The position numbers and the translations under genes were made by a program. A stretch of 64,000 bases of DNA from Jacaranda mimosifolia (taxonomy: Eukaryota > Streptophyta > Magnoliopsida > Lamiales > Bignoniaceae): the NCBI GenBank assembly GCA_018894105.1, contig CM032128.1, forward strand, positions 33,007,299-33,071,298, in the 5' to 3' direction. Under the pieces are notes generated by a model. The model was not told the DNA's origin. It was given only the letters and a program-made list of their open reading frames with translations, and did not search any database. Each line of letters starts with the position of its first letter. Position 1 is the first letter of the stretch. Of the stretch, positions 43,331 to 55,489 are shown one piece after another.

Positions 43331-45206
43331 AATTCAATTTATTGGTCTTGCTCTTGCGGTGCCTTTTGTCCAAGTACAAATTGTTCCTCAGAAATTTGAT
43401 AATCCTATCAATGTGGTTGCTTTGATTGATACAGGAGCATCCAGTTCTATTCTCAATCCCAAAATTCTACCTGCCTCATTCTGGAAAAAACATCGTATGG
43501 TGTTCCAGGTTGCTAATAGTGAAAGTTTGACAATTGAGTTAATTAGCAAGCCTGTCAAGATACAATTCTTCCCAAAACTGTCAATCACTCATAAATTTCT
43601 TGGTTCTTCTTTACCTGGGAAGGATGTTGTTATTGGGTTTGATATCATAAAACAACTTTGGGAAAAGAAAGTAATTCCTAAATCAAAAGGTCTAAGGTTT
43701 AAGTCTTACTTTCTTCTTTATATCAAGCCACAATATCACCTATCTGTTCAGACTGATTCCATTTCAGATATTAGTGTAAAACTCATAAGAGATTGTTGTG
43801 CAGAATCTCATTCTGATTTCCTTCATAAATGCACAAATCCCCTTTGGAAAAATACAGAGTTTTAAGAAAGATGTAAATATAAACCCTACTAAAGCTAGTC
43901 ACCCAGGAATGCCGCTTGATCAGCTTGAGTTGGCAAACAAGGAATTAGCCCAGCTACGAGATGAAGGTCTCATTGAAGCTATAAATTCTTCGTGGGCTAG
44001 TCAAGCCTTTTATGTTAACAAAAGGTCAGAGCAAGTTAGGGGAAAAATGAGAATGGTGATCAATTACAAGCCTCTAAACTATTTCCTTGCTGATGAGAAG
44101 TTTCCTCTTCAGAATAGGAATTGCCTATTCTTCAATCTTACAAAAGCTCTTGTCTTCTCCAAGTTTGATCTCAAAGCAGGATTTTGGCAGATTGGCATCC
44201 ATCCTGATGATCGCTACAAAACAGCGTTCTGCATTCCAAATGCTCATTTCCAGTAGACTGTTATCCCTTTTGGTCTAAAAACAGCATCATCAATATTCCA
44301 GAAAGCTATGGTCCAGATCTTTGAGCCGCTGCTCCCTAATGCATTAATTTATATTGATGACATTCTTTTGTTTTCTGAAGATATGTAGACTCATTCACAT
44401 CTTCTGCATCATTTTGGGGAGTTGGTTCGACAATATGGAATTATGCTTTCAGAAAAGAAGATGACCATTGCGAAAAATGAGATTGAGTTCTTGGGAATAT
44501 TTATTAAGGATGGACAATATTCTCTACAGCCATATATTGCCACTGAGCTTCTCAAATTTCCTGATGACTTGGAATCTAAGCAGCAGATTCAGCAGTTTCT
44601 GGGAGTAATCAATTATGCAGCAGATTTTATACCAAGGCTGGCATCTATCATAAGACCACTACAGGACATGTTAAAAAAGAATCCCCCACAATGGTCTTAT
44701 GCACAGAGGAAAGCTGTTGTTGCTATGAAAACTGCTATCCAGAAGCTTCCTCCTCTACAAATTCCTTCAGATGGAAAAAGGATACTTCAGACAGATGCTA
44801 GTGAACTTTTTGGGCTGTAGTTCTAATTGAAGAAAAAGATGGAAAAAGAAATGTGTGTGGATTTAAGAGTGGTTCTTTCAAGCCTTCAGAACAACACTAC
44901 CACTCTACTTACAATGAGATTTTGGCTGTTAAGAAAGGTATTGAAAAGTTCCAATTTTATCTTATTGGCCATCATTTCTTTGTTGAAATGGATATGAATG
45001 CCTTCCCTAAAATGCTGAGTTTCAAACCTCATACCGTACATCCTCAGCAGTTACTTAGATGGGCATAATGGCTTTCCCAATATTCCTTCACTGTAAATCA
45101 CATAAAAGGGAAAAACAATATCCTTGCAGATCTTCTTTCCAGACCCAAACTCCCAGAGATCCCCAGAAACCATATTCCTATTATTTGTATGTCGAGTGAT
45201 TTTTGA
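43331..45206 (+). pseudogene. Protease, reverse transcriptase and RNase H of viral polyprotein
   Basis: Aspartic protease: ALIDTGASSS, catalytic Asp codon at 43428-43430. Reverse transcriptase (~43870-44700): NYKPLNYFLADEKFPL and KFDLKAGFWQI regions; catalytic YIDD is intact at 44350-44361. RNase H (~44770-45206): TDAS start and an HIKGKNNILADLLSRP C-terminal motif. Frameshifts lie at ~43845-43865 (between protease and reverse transcriptase) and ~44805-44815 (in RNase H). Stops: TAG 44254-44256, TAG 44386-44388 and TAA 45066-45068; the natural end is the TGA at 45204-45206. Individual motifs remain readable although the frame is dead, suggesting moderate age. Confidence 0.85.
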
Positions 45207-46125
45207 CCCGTAGCAATAGTCAGTCTCATTTATAATTCACAAATATTGAAATTATAATTTACCAAACAAGATTCTTTTTTCTTTTTACTTTCTCACTATA
45301 ATTTTTTATTGAAATTTGACTGAGCGTTCCATTAAATGAAAGGTATTGTTATTTGTACTTCAAAATTTGTTATTCACACTTTATTCTAAATTCTTGTGTT
45401 AGGTTATTGACCAAAATATCTATTTATTTTTCAAATTTATTTTTATTAATTTGTAAGACAAATATACCATTTAATATAATAATTATCACTTTTAACTTTG
45501 TGATTCGTGAATACATTCCACCTCAATTGTCCAACTTAATATGAAATAATATTATGTAAATTAAAAAATATATATTAATTTACGTTTAAGTATAAAAATA
45601 AATAAAAATACCAGTACATGTGGATCATCCATCACCCATAGTCACGAGTAATGGGTCCACTATCTTGTATTCAATAAAAAATGAATAATTTTACCTATGA
45701 TAAATTTACCCAACTCGTTATTACCCATTTTGGGTTACTTATGGATACTCATTTGCCTATTGTAGGTGTGTGAAAATATACTATATTTTAGTAATACTAC
45801 CATTTCTCTATTGAAGTTCATAACCATGTTTTCAGTGAGATGATTGAATTTAGAAATGAGATAATCTGTTCAGTTTTATATGCTTTATCAAGTTTAACAT
45901 GAAATGAACCAATGCTACGAATGAATCAATATTATATTTAATAGGACGAAAATAGTACACTAAGGGTATAATTGTCTACCAATTTAAATTAAATGATATC
46001 TTAAAATAAAAGAATATAATAGTCAATTCTTATAGAATAAAAATTAATTGTATAAATATTTGACATAAACAATTAATTTTAATAGTATAAAAGTTTAGGT
46101 CATTGTAGACCAAGCATTACCTTTG
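45207..46125. other. Intergenic, nothing recognised
   Basis: AT-rich sequence after the viral copy. The words TAATGGGTCCAC, TTACCCATTTTGGG and TTATGGATAC hint at an old low-copy repeat (~45600-45780), but no boundaries could be set. Confidence 0.35.
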
Positions 46126-46607
46126 GTATTGTTTGGTTATAAATTGTATATTTTGTATTATGGATTTTGTGAGAATGAGTTTTGAGAGTGGGGTTGGAGA
46201 ATGTACAATTGTATTAGGAAATATGATGAATGTTTGTTTATATTTTGGGGAATAGTTAAAAACTTATTTTGAAAAATTTTGATATATTTGTTTATATTTT
46301 GGGGATGAGATAATTTTTACTGTAGTGGTCAAATCGATGTTTTTTTGCTAGATTTTTGGAGTGAAAATAGAATTGAATAATTTTTTTTATTAGAATAATA
46401 ATAAAATATGTATGAAATATATAATATATGTATCTATATATTGAAAAATAGGGAAGAACTGTATATTTGAATTCTTAAATTTTGATAATTACGAAAAAAA
46501 CTACTTTTATTTTAACATTATTTTTTTATGCAACGTATTTACATAAATAAAAGTTTTATTTATTTATTTAAAAATAATTAAAAATTGCACAATATTCCCA
46601 AATTAAG
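46126..46607. repeat. Tourist-related repeat fragment
   Basis: It begins TATTGTTTGGTTATAAATTG and carries GGGTTGGAGAATGT, TGTTTGTTTATATTTTGGGG and TGTAGTGGTCAAAT. The same series of words is found at about 55980-56340 and, diverged, at 58796-59203. No right inverted end was found, so it appears truncated. Confidence 0.5.
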
Positions 46608-46896
46608 GATGCAAACGAGTTGAGTTGGCTCACGAGCTGATCTAGACCCGTCTGTATCTGGTTCGAGGCTCGCGAGCCAGTATATAATTAAATATTATTT
46701 TTTTTATTTCAAGTTCGAGCTCAAACTTGAGCTCGAGCCTGCAGTTTTTTATAATTCATTTGCCAATTCGAGCCTTATTGAACAAAGTCGAGTCGAGCTT
46801 GATTTTTTGTCGAACCGAGCTCGAGCTCAAAAATTTTGCCCAAACTTGATTCGACTCTACTCGGCTCGGCTCGGCTCGATTCGATTGCATTCCTAC
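46608..46896. repeat. GAGCTCGAG-rich hAT-like MITE, copy 1
   Basis: The left end AGGATGCAAACGAGTTGAG pairs imperfectly with the right end CGATTGCATTCCT. The body has repeated GAGCTCGAG/CTCGAGCTC words and a central AT-rich core. A second, shorter copy of the same architecture lies at 54766-55057. Its GC-richer arms stand out from the surrounding sequence. Confidence 0.55.
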
Positions 46897-47128
46897 CCCA
46901 AACTACCTAAACATCCATAAATTGCATAAAACCGCGCATCCAATTTTAATTTACAAAGTAACAATATAAAATTTCTCTTTAACAAAATCACATGTGATAA
47001 TGCATTTTGAAATTAATAAGAAAAAAATAATTAATACGCACAACTATTTTGATTTTTCATCACATTTGGGTAGTAAATGGATCAGGTTAATTTAAATAAA
47101 ATTTCATTGTGTAATCCCAATTCTATTT

Positions 47129-47139
47129 TGGGCTGGGCT
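47129..47139 (+). promoter_or_regulatory. Double Site II (TGGGCT) element upstream of the PPR gene
   Basis: Two overlapping TGGGCT motifs about 85 bases before the start codon. Site II elements (TGGGCC/T) are bound by TCP factors and are common in promoters of plant genes for mitochondrial proteins, in line with the predicted product. Confidence 0.5.
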
Positions 47140-47219
47140 TTTGTAGGCTCACTTTTGACTCTTTAATGAAAATTATATTGGTCCCAGTTCTCACAGTCTG
47201 ACTTCTCGTATTGGCGAAA

Positions 47220-49865
47220 ATGCTGCCCCGAATTCTTCGAACGTCGGTCGCCGCCGTGCGCCTATTCTCGACCAAGACGGAAGCCATGGCGGCTCCGGCG
47301 AAGGAGACGCTGCCAAGAGATGGAAGAAAAACCTCTGAAAATAGGCTCACCCATGCCAGCAAGGGAGGGGACACGCTTGGGCGGCGGCTTTTCGCTCTGG
47401 TGTACGCGAAGCGGAGCGCCGTTGTCACCATACGGAAGTGGAAGGAGGAGGGGCAAGTTGTGCGCAAGTACGAGCTCAATCGCATTGTTCGTGAGCTCCG
47501 AAGGCTTAAGCGCTACAAACATGCTCTCGAGGTTGTACACTTGTATATAATTTATATCTATAATCTTGCATTTTAAAATTTAAGTTTTTATTTTTGCATT
47601 GTTAATTATGTTCTCTGCTCTTTCTCGCTGTTCAAGTTAACTACAAACTTTAGAAATTGTAATTCAAGCAAACTATGAACTTTAAGAGGGCAATATTTGT
47701 CTTTCCATAACATTTAAAAAGAACTGTAATACTCCAAAATAATGGGGGGACAGTGGCTGCAGTATATATACTAAGAAATACTATGTTAGAATTTGGTTCC
47801 ACTTGGTACTGTAATTGATGAGGGAAAGGGAATACATTACTCCTTTCTTCATCCTTCAATTTTATAGGTGGGGTATAAAGTATTCAAGGGATAACATTAA
47901 CATAGTTCATAAAGGCTAAAAAAATTGGCTTTGATGAATTTCTGGTAGGTGAAAGGAAGGCTGTTAAGTGTTGATTGAAGTCAAAAGCTTTATATTTTAA
48001 TTCAGTTAATTGATTGAATCCAACATAATATATGTGGAATAGTTATATATTTTGTTTTCAAACTCATTCTTTTCTTGATTTGCTTTATAGAAACTAGGAA
48101 GTCTTGCACAGACGATTATCCTTGATTGTAATGGACAATGAGGAGATAAGGAGCTGCTTGCTTAGTGGGAAGCTTTTGAGTCTCTCAATCCTAAACTCCA
48201 ATTAATCATTCAAATGCCTAAGTGATTAGGTTGTTGGCTGAGCAACACACCTGAAAATTTCTTTAAAAAGTTTAGAATAGAAAATAAACTTTATTTATTT
48301 TTTCTGCTGTGAGCGTCTTGCAACATGCTTTTGTTTTTCTTCTTTTTTCTTGTATAAAGTTTGCTTGTCTGCTAATTCCTGCTGCTTTAAATACATTTTT
48401 AAGATCATACAAAATATAAATGGCTGATATCGAATGAGTATAAGTGTAAGAATGTTATAAAATATATTTAATTAAAAATTTTAAATTGTTGTTAGAATTT
48501 ACCCGAAGCAAACTCCTAGGCATTTGTGCGAAGTCTTCTCAGTCATGCCATGCCCTTAACAACTATAACTACATACTCTGAATTTATAATGTTATTTGGT
48601 TTTGTTTCTAGGTTTGTGAATGGATGAAGACGCAGGAAGATATGAAGCTGGTGCCTGGGGATTATGCCGTCCATTTGGATTTGATTGCAAAAATTCGTGG
48701 TTTAAACAGTGCAGAAAAGTTCTTTGAAGATCTCCCTGAAAGAACGAGAGATCCCGCAACTTGTAGTGCTCTTCTCCACACCTATGTCCAGCACAAGGAG
48801 ATCGATAAGGCTGAGGCTCTGATGGAGAAGATGTCAGAATGTGGTTTCTTGAAGAGCCCTCTTCCCTATAACCACATGCTGTCTCTATATGTCTCCACAG
48901 GGCAGTTGGAAAGGGTTCCAGAAATGATTAAGGAGCTGAAAAAGACCACTTCTCCAGATGTTGTCACATATAATCTGTTGTTAGCTTCCTGTGCGTCACA
49001 AAATTTTGTTGAAACTGCTGAAAAAGTACTCCTAGAACTAAGGAAGGCCAAAATACAACCAGATTGGGTGACATATAGCACATTGACCAGTATCTACATC
49101 AAGAATTCACTTCACGAGAAAGCGGAATCAACATTGAAGGAGATGGAAAAAAGGGTCACTAGAAAAGTTCGGGAGGCTTATGCATCCCTGATCAGTTTGC
49201 ATACTGGTCTAGAAAAAAAGGACGAGGTTCACAGAATATGGAAGAAGATGAAGTCCACTTTCCGTAAGCTAAATGACGCTGAGTACACTTGCATGATTTC
49301 TTCCTTACTGAAACTCAAAGAATTTGAAGAAGCTGAGAAACTGTATGACGAATGGGAGTCTATTTCCCCAACCAAGGATTCAAGGGTTCCAAATTTGCTC
49401 CTTGCTGCTTATATCAACAATAATCAGATGGAAACTGCAGAGGCTTTTCACAATCGGATGGTGCAGAAAGATCTGCTACCAAGCTACACAACTTGGGAGC
49501 TTCTTACTTGGGGTTATTTGAAACAAGAGCGGGTAGACAAAGTTCTTGTTTGTTTCGAAAAAGCTGTTAGTAGTGTTAGAAAATGGGATCCAGATGAAAA
49601 GCTGGTGCAAGAAGTATGTAAAATTGTTGAAGAGTTTGGCAATGTTGAGGGTGCAGAGAAGCTGCTAGTAATTCTTCGGCGGGCCGGCTATATAAACGCA
49701 GAGATATATAAGTCTCTTCTCAGGACTTATGCAAATGCTGGTAAAATGCCACTTGTTGTGGCAGAAAGGATGAAGAAGGACAATGTGCCCATAGATGAGG
49801 AAATTAAGAGACTAATACAAATGACAAGCAAAATGTCTGTTGGTGAAATCCCAAGTGATCTTTGA
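47220..49865 (+). CDS. Mitochondrial P-class PPR protein, At4g02820-like (2 exons)
   Basis: Pentatricopeptide-repeat proteins bind organelle RNA and act in its processing, stability or translation. Exons 47220-47531 and 48612-49865 join in phase 0 through a GT-AG intron, giving about 521 residues. The N-terminus MLPRILRTSVAAVRLFST is a typical Arg/Ser-rich mitochondrial presequence. Residues ~50-105 form the conserved RKWKEEG and YELNRIVRELRRLKRYKHALEV block of this subfamily, followed by VCEWM. From ~150 on come repeated 35-residue PPR units (for example SPDVVTYNLLLASC and PDWVTYSTLTSIY). No E/DYW extension is present, so it is P-class. It closely resembles Arabidopsis At4g02820 (532 residues as I recall). 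The specific RNA target is unknown. Confidence 0.93.
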
Positions 49866-52350
49866 GATCAAAAGTGTGAATCTGTTGGTCCCACTGACCA
49901 TATTGGGTTTGTGGAGTTCTGGTTCAACTGTTCGCTAGAAAAGGAAATTTTGTTGCATCATATTACCAACAGAAAACTATATCTGAATTGTTAATGATAT
50001 TACCAATCATAAAGAGGGCCCACTTTCCTAAACCAAAAAAAAGGTTACTTTTTCAAGATATATAGGTGGGTTGGTGTGGTGGTTATGAAGAAAAAAAGGG
50101 TTAGCCCCTGCTTGTTTTTGCTGAATTAATTAGGTATCTGAGCCATATCTTAGCCCCTCCAGTTCCATTTATATTTGAAGCCAAATTATTTTAATGTTGC
50201 TTACTTTGGCAGGTCAAAAGTTGGAAGAAAAATGTACGGAGTTTTCTGGGGAAAAGATGTTGAGATGACTCGATACTTTCATTCAACGCAAGGAAACATA
50301 AAGTAATGTTCATTGAGATGATAGTTCAATTGATTTGATTTATTTAAAAATTTTTAATTAATTACTTTTGTGATAGAGGGATTATTTTAGTGAGATTATC
50401 ATAACATTATCATTTTTCTGTGGTGCAAATCAAATATTATACGACAATAGAATTTGATTTAAGTGAAATTTTAATAGGATTATGGTAACATTTTATTTTA
50501 TTTTATTTTATTTTTAGAGAGAGCATTACAAATGACGAATTTATCATCTTATCAACAAATCAATCTTTTTTCTATTCTCAAACCAAACAATTAAAGTATA
50601 AACTACCAACAATACACATAAAGTTCACACAACGCGCCCATTTAAGGTCGAACATAAGGCCTCCACATAATAAGGGGGGGTTGATGTCATTCGGGATACA
50701 AGCCACTGAGCATAAATTAGAAAGAATAGTTGTGGTCTAAATTAAACACTTCTTGATGGGGAGATTCAATTTACTTGGCATGTTAGAGGAATTATAGTTA
50801 CGCTCCTCCCTCTAACTTTTATTTATTTATTATTTTTTCTATTATCCTTCCTCTTAAATTTTATTTATTTATCTATTTATTAAAAAAAATAAAATAAAAC
50901 CTTAGGTGAAGAATAACTGCAACAACCTGTGGGGGGAAGGAGGGGTTTACCGAACCCAACCCAACCTATCCACGTCCCACGTTGCACTGGATTTCTAAAT
51001 GTGGTTTAGTCATGCGTTAAAATTACTTTTATACCCCTGGATTACCTTATCAGTTAAATCCCACGTTTCTTGACTTTGAGTGGGCATGTAATCTATAGAA
51101 TAGGAAATCATTTGTTATAATGAGTGTTTTCTGTTTGGAAAAATTATGTAGTGGTGAAATATATATATATATATATATATATTGGGTTTATTGGCATTAA
51201 AGAGAAGTATATTTTTGTTAGGGATTAAATAGGGATGAAAATAAAAATAGACTTCCCAAAATTTCGTATTGAAATTTAATGTTAAATGTTATACTCTCCT
51301 TGTTAATTTAATCAATTAAAACTTATAAGAATGCCAAAAAAGATTTAAAATTGCAATTGTTGACTCAAATTGATTTGGTCTATACTTCTACTCAATATAC
51401 TTTTTGTGTAAAAACATCGAGAATCTATGAGAAAAATATTCATAACGATGGCAAGATAATAACTAGATATTTATTTAAATAATATTTCTTTTCATTAAAT
51501 AAAGTCAATATTATTAATGTTCGAATATCCACATATCACTACATGTTTATCGTTTTGAAGAATAACGATAATTAAACTAAAAAAATAAGGTGTATGCTTT
51601 TAGTAAATGAAGTCAATATTATTAGCATTTGAACAATAAAATATTATTACATGTTCATAATTATATTGTACAACAATAATCAGATTACTATGATAAATAA
51701 TTTTGTCTTATAAAAATGATATCCTTTTCAATTCAATGAACTCAATTTTTGAATGCTTTTTGTTTAAAATTAAACTAAAGGGATAAGCTTTTGCACATTA
51801 GTAATTTTTAATATGTTTTAAAATTAAGATATTTTTATGTATTTAAAATTACACGAGATAACAATAATTAAACCAGAACAATAAATAATTCCCATAAAGT
51901 AGTCAAACAAAAGTCAAAAAAAGCAAGATTTTTGTTATATAGTTGAGTTTTGTTGCATTAAAAAAAGCAAGAATTTTGTTATATAGTTTAATTGTGTTGC
52001 ATTTATAACACTATGATTTTGTAACGCTTTAAATTTTATTAATTGAATCATACTCCATTTAAAATAAAAACTCAAGCAATCCAATTTTTTTAGACCGAAT
52101 CTGATTGAAAAAAGAAAGTAATATATTGTGATTATAAATGAAAAATTATTACTTTACATTTAAATTCAGAAAAAGAAAAAGAAAAAGAAAATCTCAACAA
52201 ACCCCTATTTAGACAGTAAATGAGAATGAACATGGATCAAAAACCTGGTACCGTACGTTGTAATTCTGGTACCTCATTAAGGGCAAGAATGGTAAATCAA
52301 TAATGGCAAGTCCATATTACCCCACCCCCATCTCCCCACCCCCCACGGCA
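49866..52350. other. PPR 3' flank and AT-rich intergenic DNA
   Basis: No gene. Includes the PPR 3' UTR, a (TA)n run near 51160-51181, a TTTTA-repeat tract near 50491-50512, and a tandem near-duplicate of about 42 bp at about 51919-52003 (AAAGCAAGA-TTTTGTTATATAGTT words). Confidence 0.45.
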
Positions 52351-52351
52351 G

Positions 52352-52358
52352 TATATAA
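52352..52358 (+). promoter_or_regulatory. Probable TATA box of the 52441 gene
   Basis: TATATAA follows a C-rich stretch (CCCCACC repeats) and precedes the start codon by 83 bases, leaving a leader of about 55 bases. Confidence 0.5.
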
Positions 52359-52440
52359 TTAGATACGTTGCAGGTTCAAAGTTGGAACCAGAAATCGGCC
52401 ACCATCTTTCTCTCTATATTCCTGGATTATTGGATGTTAT

Positions 52441-55228
52441 ATGGCGCAGAATGGTTACGGTGGACTAGAGCATGGCGTCGTGCAGTGGCTTCCTGTGAAA
52501 CATACAGGGATTAGCCATGGGGATAAGCAGACGACAAAGGTGGAAGGCTTTTTTCTCTTATGCTTTGGTTGATGTTCTCTACGCATTCTTGTTTGTACAT
52601 AATCCGCCGAGTAGAGAAGAGAAAAGAGTACTGGTTTCTGAAATGTACAAGCTCTCAATGCTTGTCTTTCTTCTTGCAGGGGCAGTTTGGGTTTGGGACG
52701 CAGCAACCGCGTCCGCATGGAATGAATTCTCCGTCGCCAGCGGAAATCAACTCTCCGTTGATGGTACTTAATTTTTATCACTTTCACTTTCTGGGATAAA
52801 GTTTATTTCTTTTCTCCCTCGGCAGTGGCCGGCGGGGGAACGGCGGCGGGGAGGCGGAGATTGGGTGGCGGGATATGGAAGGACTCGTTTGCGTATCATC
52901 TTTTTCCATTTTTATTTTATTTAGAAAGATTTTTATTTCAATTTTCTCTCTTTTGATTTTTTTCTTTTAAAAAAAACATTTACATGTTTTCAATTCATTG
53001 AGTTATAAAAAATAAAATAAAATAAATGCATAAGTGTGAAAATAATCGTCACGTATATGGATTAATGTGAGAATAACAAACGATATCAATATAGTATAAC
53101 AATAATAAAATTTATGTTATACTGATATGACGTTTTTTATACTGTTAGATGTTTTTCACACTTAATGATATAAATGTTGTTGTTTTTTTTTTTAATTTAT
53201 ACACATGCACGCATATCAAGAGCTCGTTCAAGCTTGAACTCCTGACCTCTCATATTATATGGAAGATTTATGCCATTAGGCCACAGACCACTCAACATAA
53301 ATTTTTTTAGGGTTAAATCTATTAATGTTACGATTTAATTTTTTTTAAAAAATAATTAACTGAAAATTAAATAACAAAATTGTGAATTTGTTTTCTTTAT
53401 AGCAGTTTCAACGCCAGTTGAGAAGTGGCAATAGGCCCCAAAGAGCAAGGGCCTGTGGTGGGCCTGGAATGCAAGCAATATTCTTGGGCTCGAACAAGAG
53501 GTCTTGTGGCACAGGAGTTTTTCTTCCCCGTACTCAAGGAGCTGACTCCCAATTAAGCAAGAAGCCCGGTATGATCGTGATTTTATTTTATTTATTTATT
53601 TATATATTTATATATACACGTATTAGAGTATATTATATTCGAATTTTAACTGTCGTACTTTATATATGAGACTTGTATTATTAGGTCAAATAACAACTTA
53701 TGCATACTATTGTATGTTATGAACTTTTAAACTTGTAAAAAAATTAAGACCAAATGACTTAGATTGGAGAGTGGGTACAATCTTCTAATTAGGTTAGACA
53801 AATCACTAGTTTGTTGAAAAACTTACATTATGATTTTCTTTGAATATTAAGATTTTTTGGCTTCAAATGACATAATTTTAAATATTTTATTATATTTTTC
53901 TAATTTTTTTCGTAACGTCTAAGGTTTAGAATTCAAACATAGTTTAAGTTATCGATGAAATTTTTTTAATTCACATAGAAGCTATATATAATTTCTAGTT
54001 TGACTTACTATAGTCTACAAAATTTTATAATTTTGGAGTTAAATTTTTTTGATATTTTACGAATTTCTAACTAATTATTTTTATCACACTCTAAACATTT
54101 TCGTGAAAAAAAAAGGAAGATGTGTGACATTGAAAATAACTAGAAGACTGTATTAAAATAAAATATTAGTTATTTATTATCCTGGAACATCGCAAGGAAT
54201 ATTTTATTTTTTTAATATCCTAGGTGAGTATTCGAGTTTAAGCATATTAATTAAAATATAAAGAAATATAATTAATCGCCCCAATTTTCCTATTACAAAG
54301 TCATATTATGTGAAATTCATGTGTACTTTATTTATTTATGTTGTAACTCAGAATTATCAAATAATAAAATTAAGAAAGACAATCAAAGTAATTAAACGTA
54401 GTGGAAGAAAGTAAATTCTTGTGGAGGTAGGTGGAATTTGTCGAATCATGTAAATCTATGTCTGTTTTATTTTTATTTATTTATTAGGTATTATTTTGTC
54501 ATCAATTTTGTGAGTGCAATTTGTGAATTTTTTATAAATTAAATTTCATACTTAAATTGCTTTCGATGTGCTCCAACAATTTATTTATTTATTTTTTTGT
54601 TTGGCGTCTCCAGCTTTCTCTCCAGTTTTGCTACCTGCTCGAGTGGTTCAGGCCCTCAACCTCAACGTGCACGAACTTGGCCAGCTGATCAATCCCCAAC
54701 CAGGTTTGATTTTTGTACTATATATGAACTTCTTCTTTTTCTTGGAACGTAAAAAATATTGACTAGAAATGTAAACGAGTCGACCAGCTCGCAGATTTGA
54801 GTCAGCTTGAATTAGCTTAACTTGTGCTCGAGCTGTTTCAAACTCGAGTCAAATTGAATTGAAATCAATTTTTATTTCGAACGAATTTTAAGTTGTTCGT
54901 ATTTAGGTTCAAGGTAAAAAAATTGATATATAGCTAAAAAAATATTATTTTTTATTTTATTAATAAATATGTGTTATATTATTATTTTATTTTGAGTTCG
55001 AGCTGGTTTTTTTTTTTTTTTTTTAAGTTTAGCTCAGCTTGACTCAATTGTACTCCAAATATTGACAATATCATATTTTCTATTTTTCATTTTTTCTCTT
55101 TGTGTGCAGATCAACACAAAAATAAGGTGAAAAAAATGGAAGAAAAGTGGGAGAATAAGGAGAATGCAGAGGAAGAAGATGGTCTTGCACGGGAATACTT
55201 TTTTCTCCCTGAAGAATGGACTTATTAG
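52441..55228 (+). CDS. Small plant protein of unknown function (5 exons, ~185 aa)
   Basis: Exons 52441-52539, 52680-52763, 53403-53568, 54614-54703 and 55110-55228 join in frame through GT-AG introns. The start MAQNGYGGLEHGVVQWLPVK, within 60 bases of a plausible transcription start, supports the model. Features in order: a Gln/Pro/Ser-rich exon 2 with FGFGTQQPRPHG; a basic exon 3 (RSGNRPQRAR) leading to the Cys-Gly motif CGTGVFLPR; PVLLPARVVQALNLN and LGQLINPQP in exon 4; and a charged C-terminus (KKMEEKWENKENAEEE) ending FFLPEEWTY. GTGVFLPR and the PARVVQALNLN segment recall an uncharacterised land-plant family, but I cannot name it. No signal peptide or membrane segment is visible. Exon 3 has a TAG-CAG double acceptor (53400-53405), so two forms differing by one Gln are possible. 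Coding status is inferred from splice-site and phase consistency. Confidence 0.72.
54766..55057. repeat. GAGCTCGAG-rich hAT-like MITE, copy 2, in an intron
   Basis: It lies within intron 4 of the 52441 gene. The left end TAGAAATGTAAACGAGTCGA pairs imperfectly with the right end TGACTCAATTGTACTCCA. The layout matches the copy at 46608-46896, with an AT-rich core and a T-tract at about 55008-55024. Confidence 0.5.
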
Positions 55229-55489
55229 CTGGTCCCGTACCAGTATTATTTTTCATAAAATGCAGCATAATTATGTTTGGCTTGCTGTTGATAATCAATC
55301 ATTTAAATGTAATCTAAATAATGACAGTTTCTAAGTCTGGCTAATAATAATTAAATCATTCATCACCAAATGATTCAAAGTATTTTACTTATTTCACAAT
55401 TCGTTTGATATATAGTAAGGCTTGGGTCACAAGTATTAATTTCGGTTGATTCAATTAAAAGATTAGGATTTAGAATAGTCGAAATTGAT

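Larger units (their letters stand above)
38411..45206 (+). mobile_element. Decayed endogenous pararetrovirus (Caulimoviridae, florendovirus/petuvirus-like)
   Basis: About 6.8 kb of integrated plant pararetrovirus. In order: the 3' part of a second viral ORF (38411-39532), an intergenic region with a TATA box (39695-39702), a tRNA-iMet primer-binding site (40107-40120), then a polyprotein frame with movement protein, coat-protein region, protease, reverse transcriptase and RNase H (40120-45206). A movement protein and the absence of LTRs or an integrase separate it from Ty3 retrotransposons. Because the viral genome is circular, ORF2 upstream of the primer site means a permuted integration. 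A polyprotein plus one extra ORF fits florendoviruses, but genus needs a tree of the reverse transcriptase. The polyprotein carries six in-frame stops and three frameshifts, and ORF2 one stop, so this copy cannot be productive. The left edge is uncertain by some tens of bases; the right edge may extend slightly past 45206. Confidence 0.88.

Noticed and set aside
38411..45206. Interpretation as a Ty3/gypsy LTR retrotransposon
   Set aside because: There are no LTRs and no integrase, and a 30K-type movement protein precedes the coat/protease/reverse-transcriptase order.
52455..52787. 110-codon minus-strand frame over the 52441 gene
   Set aside because: Antisense shadow of exons 1-2; the plus strand has the splice-consistent model.
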